Shown: positions 26,272 to 33,419 of the stretch, one piece after another
Position numbering within the stretch: the stretch's first letter is position 1
How the letters are laid out: each line of letters begins with the position of its first letter
DNA from: Haloarcula pelagica
GTDB taxonomy: Archaea; Halobacteriota; Halobacteria; Halobacteriales; Haloarculaceae
Reading direction: 5' to 3'
DNA: 64,000 nt
Assembly: GCF_030127105.1 (NCBI RefSeq)
Contig: NZ_CP126161.1
Span: 744,001-808,000, forward strand
Position numbers and translations under genes: made by a program
The notes under the pieces: generated by a model
Seen by the model: the letters and a program-made list of their open reading frames with translations, nothing else
The model's database searches: none
What the model was told of the DNA's origin: nothing

Positions 26272-27586
26272 GGAACCGATCCTCCGCGCGGAGAACGTCA
26301 CGAAGTACTACGACGCCTCCAGCGGCTTCCTCGACAGCCTGCTCGGCGGCGACCAGTACGTCAAGGCCGTCGACGGCGTCGACCTGGAACTCATGGAAGG
26401 CGAGACGCTGGGCGTGGTCGGCGAGAGCGGCTGCGGGAAGACGACGCTCGGACGGACCCTGTTGCGACTCACCGAACCGACCGACGGCTCGGTGTACTAC
26501 CGCGGCGACGACCTCACGGAGATGGGGTCGAGCGAACTCCGTGACCTCCGGAAGGACCTCCAGTACATCTTTCAGGACCCCTTCGCCAGCCTGAACCCGC
26601 GGTTGACGGTCGGAGACATCATCGGCGAACCGCTGGACATCCACGACATCGCCTCCGGCAAGGCACGGACCCAGCGGATCTACGACCTGCTGGAGACCGT
26701 CGGTCTGAACCCCAGCCACACCCACCGCTACCCACACGAGTTCTCGGGCGGCCAGCGCCAGCGGATCGGCATCGCCCGGGCGCTGGCTGTCGACCCCGAA
26801 GTCATCATCTGTGACGAACCGGTGTCGGCGCTGGATGTCTCGGTGCAGGCCCAGATCCTCAACCTCTTGGAGGAGCTCCAGGAAGAGCTCGGGCTGTCGT
26901 ACATCTTCATCGCCCACGACCTGAGCGTGGTCGAGCACATCTCCGACCGCATCGGCGTGATGTACCTGGGCGAGTTCGCCGAGGTCGGGACGACGCGGGA
27001 CGTGTTCGAGCCGCCGTATCACCCCTACACGGAGGCGCTGCTGTCCGCGGTCCCCGAACCCGACCCGCTCTGGGAGGGCGAGGAGATCTTCCTGCCCGGC
27101 ACCGTCCCGTCGCCGATGGACCCGCCGTCGGGCTGTCGGTTCCACACCCGCTGTCCCGAGATCATCCAGCCCGAGGGCTACGACATGCCACAGGAAGTCT
27201 GGCGGTCGATCATGGACCTGAAGCTCCGGCTTCGCCAGGCCGACGGTCTGGAGTCGGTCACAGCCGTCTCCGAGGAGACCGACGACCCGGCCGAGGCCGA
27301 CCGGGCGACGCTGGGTGCGCTGGTCCGCGAGGAGTTCGACCTCCCCGAACGGGTACCGGACCCGCAGGCGGAAGACGAACTCTCGGCCGCCATCGACGAC
27401 CTCCACGCGGGCGACCTGTCGGGCGCGACCGCGGACCTGAACGAGGCCTTCGAGTCGCCCTGCGAGCGACAGCACCCCGAGATGATCGAGCCCGCCGAGG
27501 GCCACTCGATCGCCTGTCTGCTGTACGAGGACCAGTTCGACGACGATCACGCAAGCGCGACCGGCGGCGCGGCCGCCGACGACTGA
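26261..27586 (+). CDS. Oligopeptide-type ABC transporter ATP-binding protein, DppF type, with inserted segment
   Basis: 441 residues. Walker [11 protein letters not shown] loop [11 protein letters not shown], signature [12 protein letters not shown], Walker [13 protein letters not shown] loop IAHDLS. The oligopeptide C-terminal motif begins [13 protein letters not shown] (~291-303) but its usual second half ([13 protein letters not shown] then IACLLYE) appears only ~100 residues later. The intervening acidic, helical segment (~304-398) is absent from bacterial homologs. ATG at 26261 is supported by GAGGAGGAACAGG just upstream. Last gene of the operon. Confidence 0.92.
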
Positions 27587-27628
27587 CCCCTCGAAACAGT
27601 TTCCAGGACCGACACCCTACACGCTGTA

Positions 27629-28201
27629 ATGCGTCGAATCTACGAGTCGGGGGCCGTCTCCCGGGACGACGACGACTCGTTTGCCCCCAACGAGCGCGAC
27701 GAGGTCAAGCCCCAGGCGATGCGGTCGGTGCCCGGCAAGCGCCTGAGCAGCCTGCTCGTCCCGGAGTGGCTGTGCTACCGGGCGCTGTCGGTCGGCGTCG
27801 AGACACCGAAGCCCGACTTCGCGGTCGGGGAGGCCGTCCCGATCCGGGTGACGCTGCGCAACGCCCTCCCGATCCCGGTGACGCTGACGACCGAATCGCC
27901 GCTGCTGTGGACCTGGCACGTCGACGGCGTGCCGGAGGCGTCCCACGTCGAGCGGACGATCGCCGACGAGCCCGGGGAGTTCGCGTTCGATCGCGGGGAG
28001 CGAAAGACCTTCACCCGGACCTGGCAGCAGTCCGTTCGCGTCAGCGAGGACGAGTGGGAGCCTGCAGGGCCCGGCGAGTACACGATCGGGGCGCGGCTGA
28101 ACGTGCCCGACGCGGCCGGGAAGGGTGTCGCTGCGGAGACGACGATCCGCATCGAGGACCGGGCGACCGACTCTTTTACCAGCGGGCCGCCCCACTCGTG
28201 A
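27629..28201 (+). CDS. Unrecognised protein with an Ig-like (BsuPI-type) domain
   Basis: 190 residues, no signal peptide or membrane segment. Residues ~60-180 look like a beta-sandwich: FAVGEAVPIRVTLRNALPIP, VTLTTESPLLWTWHVDG, a Glu/Arg region, RGERKTFTRTWQQSVRV, and GPGEYTIGARLNVPD. That order (strand, NALPIPVTL, W-rich strand, Gly-hinge, PGEYT) is close to the intracellular proteinase inhibitor BsuPI domain, but family membership is tentative. It lies 42 bp after the transporter operon and 3 bp before the next gene, so it forms a tight pair with the latter. Confidence 0.65.
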   Translation: MRRIYESGAVSRDDDDSFAPNERDEVKPQAMRSVPGKRLSSLLVPEWLCYRALSVGVETPKPDFAVGEAVPIRVTLRNALPIPVTLTTESPLLWTWHVDGVPEASHVERTIADEPGEFAFDRGERKTFTRTWQQSVRVSEDEWEPAGPGEYTIGARLNVPDAAGKGVAAETTIRIEDRATDSFTSGPPHS

Positions 28202-28204
28202 GCT

Positions 28205-29065
28205 ATGAGCAGTGACGGCGCGTCGGTGACCGAACGGCTCAAGCACCCAGAGTACACCGGCGAGAACCGCTGCTGGCCGTGTACGGTCCTCAACCTCGGG
28301 ATCGCCGCGGTCGGCTGTAGCGCGGCGGCGCTCCTGGCGGTCGAACTCGGGGGCGTCCTGTTTGGCCTCTCGCTGGCGGCGATCTACTTCAAGGGGTATC
28401 TCGTCCCCGGGACGCCGGCGCTGACGGCCCGGTATCTCCCCGAACCCGTGTTGCGGGCGTTCGGGAAGGAGGCGGCGTCACCGCGGGACCCGGCTGCCGA
28501 CCAGGAGTGGGAGACGATCGAGCGGGTCAGAGACCACCGCGAGAACGCCGTCGACGTGGACGAGTATCTCCGGGAAGGCGGCGTCGTGGAAGGCGGCGAC
28601 GACGAGCGGGCGCTGACCGACGAGTTCCGGTCGGCGCTCGCCGAGCGGGTCGATCCGGCGGCCGAGGCGTCGGCTGTCCGGGACGGCCTGGCGACCCTGT
28701 TCGACGTGTCCCCGGCCGAGATCACCCCCGAGGACGAGCCGTATCCGGCCTTCGTCGTCGAGCGACGGGTCCGCCACTGGCCCTCACAGAGCGCGCTGGC
28801 GGTCGACCTCGCGGCCGACGCCGTGCTCCGGGAGCGACGCGAGGACTGGCCGACGGTGCCCCTGGAACAGCGACTCGACGCGCTCGGGACCGTCCGGACG
28901 CTGACCGAGCGGTGCCCGGCCTGTGGCGGGACCGTCGCCGAGACCAGCGACACCGTCGAGGCCTGCTGTGGCGTCCACGAGGTCGTGGGTGTCCAGTGTG
29001 TCGACTGTGGGGCGCGGCTGGCCGAACTGGACGCGACGACCGACGAGGCGAAACTGACCTCCTGA
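28205..29065 (+). CDS. Unrecognised membrane protein with C-terminal zinc ribbon
   Basis: 286 residues. An N-terminal CWPCTVLN motif is followed by two short hydrophobic segments (~28-60). A long acidic soluble region (~95-230) includes a DEYLREGG segment and VVERRVRHWPSQSALAVDLAAD. Near the C terminus four Cys pairs are spaced like a zinc ribbon: CPACGG, then EACCG, then CVDCG. I do not recognise the family. The gene is 3 bp after the Ig-like gene and 2 bp before the folate-ligase-like gene, so all three are probably one transcript. Confidence 0.65.
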   Translation: MSSDGASVTERLKHPEYTGENRCWPCTVLNLGIAAVGCSAAALLAVELGGVLFGLSLAAIYFKGYLVPGTPALTARYLPEPVLRAFGKEAASPRDPAADQEWETIERVRDHRENAVDVDEYLREGGVVEGGDDERALTDEFRSALAERVDPAAEASAVRDGLATLFDVSPAEITPEDEPYPAFVVERRVRHWPSQSALAVDLAADAVLRERREDWPTVPLEQRLDALGTVRTLTERCPACGGTVAETSDTVEACCGVHEVVGVQCVDCGARLAELDATTDEAKLTS

Positions 29066-29067
29066 CG

Positions 29068-29802
29068 ATGGACAAGCAAGCGATCCGCCAGCGCGTGTGG
29101 GACACCTTGGACGAAGCGGGGCTCGCCCGCTTCCCGTTTCCGCCACACGGGCGCATCCCGAACGTCGCCGGGGCCGACGAAGCGGCCGCTCGGCTGGCCG
29201 AGACCGACATCTGGCGTGACGCCGAGATCGTCAAGGCGAACCCCGATGCGCCACAGCTTCCCGTCCGGCGCCGTGCGCTGCGAGCGGGCAAGACCGTCTA
29301 CATGGCGGTGCCGCGGCTACGCGACGAGCGGTGTTTCTACGAACTCGATCCCGCCGAACTGGCCGACCTCGAACGGGCGCCCACCGTCTCGAACGTCGCG
29401 GACCACGCCAGCCAGGTCGGCCCCGAGGCCGTCCCGGAGATCGATCTCGTCGTCTCCGGGAGCGTCGCCGTCACCGAGGACGGCGCCCGAGTCGGGAAAG
29501 GCGAGGGGTTCAGCGACCTGGAGTTCGCCGTCCTCCGGGAGCTGGGGCTGGTCGGCGACGGGACGGCGGTCGTGACGACCGTCCACGAACGGCAGGTCGT
29601 CGGCGGCCCCTCGGGCACGGTCGAGTCGGCCTCGGTCCCCGTCGACGCCCACGACGTGCCGATGGACTGGGTAGTCACGCCCGAACGCACCGTCGAGACC
29701 GAGACGCCCGACGACCGTCCCGACGGCGTCGACTGGGGGGCGCTCCCGCCCGAACGGATCGAGGAGATGCCAGTTCTGGCCGCGCGTTCGCCCGACGAAT
29801 AG
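29068..29802 (+). CDS. 5-formyltetrahydrofolate cyclo-ligase family protein
   Basis: 244 residues. The N-terminal KQAIRQRVWDTLDEAG and a basic substrate loop (RRRALRAGKTVYMAVPRLR) match the family, as does the glycine-rich nucleotide loop GKGEGFSDLEFAVLRELG. In known members this fold converts 5-formyl-THF to methenyl-THF using ATP; the haloarchaeal proteins are more divergent and the real substrate is uncertain. ATG at 29068 is two bases after the preceding stop. Confidence 0.75.
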   Translation: MDKQAIRQRVWDTLDEAGLARFPFPPHGRIPNVAGADEAAARLAETDIWRDAEIVKANPDAPQLPVRRRALRAGKTVYMAVPRLRDERCFYELDPAELADLERAPTVSNVADHASQVGPEAVPEIDLVVSGSVAVTEDGARVGKGEGFSDLEFAVLRELGLVGDGTAVVTTVHERQVVGGPSGTVESASVPVDAHDVPMDWVVTPERTVETETPDDRPDGVDWGALPPERIEEMPVLAARSPDE

Positions 29803-29830
29803 GTCGTTCGGTCGTCATCTAGCCCATCGT

Positions 29831-29838
29831 TCTTTACC
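29831..29838 (+). promoter_or_regulatory. TATA-like box of the kinase gene at 29860
   Basis: TCTTTACC is centred 26 bp before the ATG. Confidence 0.45.
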
Positions 29839-29859
29839 CGCGTAGCGTCATACCTGTGT

Positions 29860-31893
29860 ATGAACAGCCCCGAACAGTTCGGGGGCGTGGGGAGCGACGG
29901 CGAAGACGCAGAGACGATCGAACTCCTGTACGTCGACGACACCGGCGCGACAGCGACTGTGACCCGGACGGCACAGTCGCTCGGGACTCCGTTCGAGGTC
30001 CACACTTGCGAGCGGGTCTCCGACGCCGTCGAGCGACTTGAAGCGGCGTCGATCGACTGTGTCGTAAGCGAGTACGCCCTGGCCGACCGGACGGGGCTGG
30101 CGCTGCTAGGCGAGGTCCGCGAACGGGCGCCCGAGATGCCGTTCGTCCTGTTTACCGACGACGGAGACGAGTCGGTGGCACGCGAAGCGATCACGCTCGG
30201 GATCACGGAGTACATCGAGAAGACACCGACCGAAGAGCAGACCGAGTTGCTCCTCCGCCGGGTCGTGGAGGCCGTCTCCGAGCGCGAGGAGCGGACGGCG
30301 ATCCTCGACCGGATGGCCGACGCCTTCTTCGCGCTGGACAGGAACTGGGAGTTCACCTACCTCAACGAGCGTGGCCGGGAGATCATCCGGAGTGCAGCCA
30401 GTGACCGAGTCGCGACGGCGGAACTCGTCGGGAGAAACATCTGGCAGATCATCCCCGGAGCCATCGGAACGGAGTTTTACGACCGATACCACGAGGCGAT
30501 GGACGAACAATCACCCGTGTCCTTCGAGGCCAGATACGACGCCCTGGACACGTGGTTCGAGGTGCGGGCGTACCCCTCCGCCACCGGCCTGTCGGTGTAC
30601 TTCCGGGACATCACCGACCGTGTGGAACGCGAGCAGTCGATCGCCGAGCGCGAGGAGGCGCTCAGAGAGATGTACCGGGTGACCGCACAGAAGGAAACGT
30701 CGCTCGAATCGAAAGTCGAAGCCCTCCTCGGGATCGGGAAGGACCTGTTGCGGACCGAGTTCGCCGCCCTCTCGCGCATCGAGGGGCAGACGTACGTCTT
30801 CGAGATCACGGACACGCCCGAAGACGGGCCGGAACCGGGCGATACCGTCCCGCTGTCGACGACGAACTGCGAGCGAGCGATCGACGAGGAGGAGACGCTC
30901 GTCCTGTCGGACATCGCCGAGCAGGCACCGGAGCTGACAGACCGCGCGGGGTTCACCGAGCAAGGGATCGCCTGTTACCTCGGGACCCCGGTCGTCGTCG
31001 ATGGCTCGGTGACTGGGACGTTCTGTTTCTACGACCGGGGCGCGCGGACGGAGCCGTTCGCCGACTGGGAGGTCACGCTGGTCGAGCTGATGGGCAACTG
31101 GGTCAGCTACGAACGCGAGCGACAGCGGCGCGAACAGGCGCTGACCCGCGAGCGCAATCGGATGGCCGACTTCGCGAACTTTGTGAGCCACGACCTCCGG
31201 AACCCGCTCAGCGTCGCGACCGGCCACCTCGACCTGATCGAGGCGGAGTACGACGGCGATCCGGAGCACGTTCGGAAGGTCGAGTCCGCACTGGAACGGA
31301 TGGACGCGCTCATCGAGGATGTCCTGACACTCGCCCGGTCCGGGGACCGAGTCGTCGAGGCGTCGCCGGTCGACGCCGAGTCGACCGCCCGCACGGCCTG
31401 GGCCGGCGTCGACACCGAGGCCGAGACGCTCGAAATCGTCGACTCGTTCACCCTCGACGGTGACGAGAACCGCCTCAGACAGCTGTTCGAGAACCTGTTT
31501 CGGAACGCCGTCGAACACGGTTCGACGGGCAACCGGACGGAGTCCGATGACAGCGTGGAACACGGCTCCACGGACAGTCGGCCGGAGGCCGACGACAGCG
31601 TCGAACGCACCGATGTCGAGGATGGAGACGGAAGGGACGGGGTGACCGTGCGTGTGGGCCCGCTATCGGACGACAGCGGCTTCTTCGTCGCCGACGACGG
31701 CTCGGGCATCCCTGCAGACGAGCGCGATCAGGTGTTCGAGAAGGGATACACCACGGCGACCGAGGGGACGGGGCTGGGACTGCGGATCGTCAGGGAGATC
31801 GCCAAGGCCCACAGCGGGAACGTGAGCGTCACCGAAAGCGACGACGGCGGTGCGCGCTTCGATGTCAGCGGTATCGATGTCGACAGTCGGTGA
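29860..31893 (+). CDS. Cytoplasmic histidine kinase with receiver-like, PAS and GAF domains
   Basis: 677 residues, no membrane span. Domain order: receiver-like (~20-140), where the usual Asp reads as Glu (IDCVVSEYALADRTG) so phosphotransfer is doubtful; PAS (~148-260, DAFFALDRNWEFTYLNERG); GAF (~285-420); HisKA with SHDLRNPLS (His ~443); HATPase with NLFRNAVEHG, DDGSGIP and GTGLGLRI. After the N box there is a ~45-residue insert made of repeats of a 15-residue unit (VEHGST...DD). Such inserts occur in haloarchaeal kinases. No response regulator is adjacent. Confidence 0.87.
   Translation: MNSPEQFGGVGSDGEDAETIELLYVDDTGATATVTRTAQSLGTPFEVHTCERVSDAVERLEAASIDCVVSEYALADRTGLALLGEVRERAPEMPFVLFTDDGDESVAREAITLGITEYIEKTPTEEQTELLLRRVVEAVSEREERTAILDRMADAFFALDRNWEFTYLNERGREIIRSAASDRVATAELVGRNIWQIIPGAIGTEFYDRYHEAMDEQSPVSFEARYDALDTWFEVRAYPSATGLSVYFRDITDRVEREQSIAEREEALREMYRVTAQKETSLESKVEALLGIGKDLLRTEFAALSRIEGQTYVFEITDTPEDGPEPGDTVPLSTTNCERAIDEEETLVLSDIAEQAPELTDRAGFTEQGIACYLGTPVVVDGSVTGTFCFYDRGARTEPFADWEVTLVELMGNWVSYERERQRREQALTRERNRMADFANFVSHDLRNPLSVATGHLDLIEAEYDGDPEHVRKVESALERMDALIEDVLTLARSGDRVVEASPVDAESTARTAWAGVDTEAETLEIVDSFTLDGDENRLRQLFENLFRNAVEHGSTGNRTESDDSVEHGSTDSRPEADDSVERTDVEDGDGRDGVTVRVGPLSDDSGFFVADDGSGIPADERDQVFEKGYTTATEGTGLGLRIVREIAKAHSGNVSVTESDDGGARFDVSGIDVDSR
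31510..31614 (+). repeat. In-frame 45-bp repeats in the kinase ATP-binding domain
   Basis: Units start at 31510, 31555 and (partial) 31600, each beginning with a Val-Glu codon pair (GTCGAAC or GTGGAAC); each full unit encodes VEHGST, a Ser/Arg/Glu stretch and DD. They lie just after the N box of the kinase. Confidence 0.8.
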
Positions 31894-31937
31894 GCGGCCG
31901 CTCCCGGCACGCCGTTCGCGATTCGTCGTGCGGGGAG

Positions 31938-33341
31938 TCACTCCAGTTGCGCCGCACAGTCCCTGATGAGGCCGTCGACGTTCTCCGGCAGCGTCGGGTG
32001 GTAGGCTCGGTCGGGCAGGTCACGAACGTCGAGTCCGAGTTCGACGACGATCTGGAGCGTCTTCGCGAAGCTGTCGGCGTGGTAGTGCAGGCCCTGCCAG
32101 CCCAGAACCGTCCCGTCGTCGGCGTCGACGACGAGTTTCGCGAGGCCCTCGGGAACGTCTTTGGACTTGAACACGCCGTCGTCGCTGGCCTGCCGGGTCG
32201 CCGTGACGGTGTCGTAGCCGGCCGCCCGCGCGGTCCCTTCGGTGTGGCCGACCCGGGCGAACGGGTAGACCCCCAGCCCGGAGAAGATGACGTGGTGGTG
32301 GACGTTCTCGTAGGGTTGTGGGTCGGCGCCGGCCTCCTGTCGGCGGATGTTCTCGGCAGCGGTGAACCCCTGCTCTTTGGCGACGTGGAGGATCGGCTCC
32401 TTGCCGTTGACATCCCCGATGGCGTAGACGTGGTCGGCGTCCCGGGTCTGCATCGTCTCCCGTGCCCAGTCACCCTCGGGCGTGATTCCGGCGTTGCCGA
32501 GGCCGAGACCGTCGACGGTCGGTCGACGGCCGGTGAAACAGAACAGTTGGTCGGCCTCGTAGACATCCTCCGTCCCGTCGTCGAACTCGACGTAGAGGCG
32601 GACGCCGCCGTCGGCCGTCGCTTCGAGTTCACACTCGTAGCAGTTGGTCGGGATGTCGATGGCCCAGTTGTCCTCGTAGATCCGGCGGGCCTCGTCGCCG
32701 AAGGCCGGGTCGGCCTCGTCGATGGGGCGCTCGTCGTGTTCGATCACGGTCAGGTCCATCCCGCCGGCTTCCGCGAGGTAGGGCACCAGTTCCATCCCGA
32801 TGTACCCAAAGCCCATCACGATCCCCGAATCCGGGAGGTCGGTGGCGTGGAGCACGTCCTTGCTCGTCATGAAGTCGACGGCATCGATCCCGGGGATGTC
32901 GGGGACGTTGACCGACGACCCCGTGGCGACGACGATGTAGTCGGCGTCGTAGTCCGTCCCACCGGCCCGGACGGTGTGGTCGTCGACGACCGTCGCGGTG
33001 TCGTGGACGAAGGTCACGTCGTCCCGGTCGGCCATCGTGTGGATCGACTCCCGCCGGTGGCCGGCCCAGCCCCGCGTCCGGTCGTTTTTCGTCTCGACGA
33101 CGCGCTCCAGATCGATTTCGGGAACGTCCCCGACGAGGCGGTCGTCGTGGCGCGCCTGGAAGCGGTGGGCGGCCGCCGACAGGACCTCCTTCGAGGGCAT
33201 ACAGCCTTCGAGGATACAGAGGCCGCCGCCGGGGTCGCCGTCGTCGATGAGTGTGAGTTCGATCCCGTCGGTCTCGACGAGTTCGCCGGCGGCCGCGGCG
33301 CCGGCGCTCCCGTACGCGCCGATGATGACGACGTGAGTCAT
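31938..33341 (-). CDS. Dihydrolipoamide dehydrogenase-like disulfide oxidoreductase
   Basis: 467 residues. The FAD motif IIGAYGSAGAAAAGEL at the N terminus is unusual (Tyr and Ser replace Gly in GxGxxG). The redox-active disulfide is in GGGLCILEGCMPSK (C-x4-C). The NAD(P) motif is VMGFGYIGMELVPYLAE, the second FAD motif is YAIGDVNG, and the C-terminal catalytic His-Glu pair is in YHPTLPENVD. These define class I oxidoreductases such as lipoamide dehydrogenase or mercuric reductase; the acceptor cannot be chosen because no 2-oxoacid dehydrogenase gene is nearby. Its promoter region carries several inverted repeats. Confidence 0.85.
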   Translation of the reverse strand: MTHVVIIGAYGSAGAAAAGELVETDGIELTLIDDGDPGGGLCILEGCMPSKEVLSAAAHRFQARHDDRLVGDVPEIDLERVVETKNDRTRGWAGHRRESIHTMADRDDVTFVHDTATVVDDHTVRAGGTDYDADYIVVATGSSVNVPDIPGIDAVDFMTSKDVLHATDLPDSGIVMGFGYIGMELVPYLAEAGGMDLTVIEHDERPIDEADPAFGDEARRIYEDNWAIDIPTNCYECELEATADGGVRLYVEFDDGTEDVYEADQLFCFTGRRPTVDGLGLGNAGITPEGDWARETMQTRDADHVYAIGDVNGKEPILHVAKEQGFTAAENIRRQEAGADPQPYENVHHHVIFSGLGVYPFARVGHTEGTARAAGYDTVTATRQASDDGVFKSKDVPEGLAKLVVDADDGTVLGWQGLHYHADSFAKTLQIVVELGLDVRDLPDRAYHPTLPENVDGLIRDCAAQLE

Positions 33342-33400
33342 ACTGGGTCCAGTATCCCTGCGGGGATAAAATCCACAGAAGTGTGTCCGGCCCGGACACG
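33341..33400. promoter_or_regulatory. Promoter of the disulfide oxidoreductase with stacked inverted repeats
   Basis: A minus-strand TATA-like box lies at 33365-33372, 27 bp before the start at 33341. Three palindromes surround it: TACTGG-GT-CCAGTA (33341-33354), TATCCC-TGCG-GGGATA (33353-33368) and GTGTCCGG-C-CCGGACAC (33383-33399). Confidence 0.55.
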
Positions 33401-33419
33401 ACCGGGGTCCGATCGCTCG

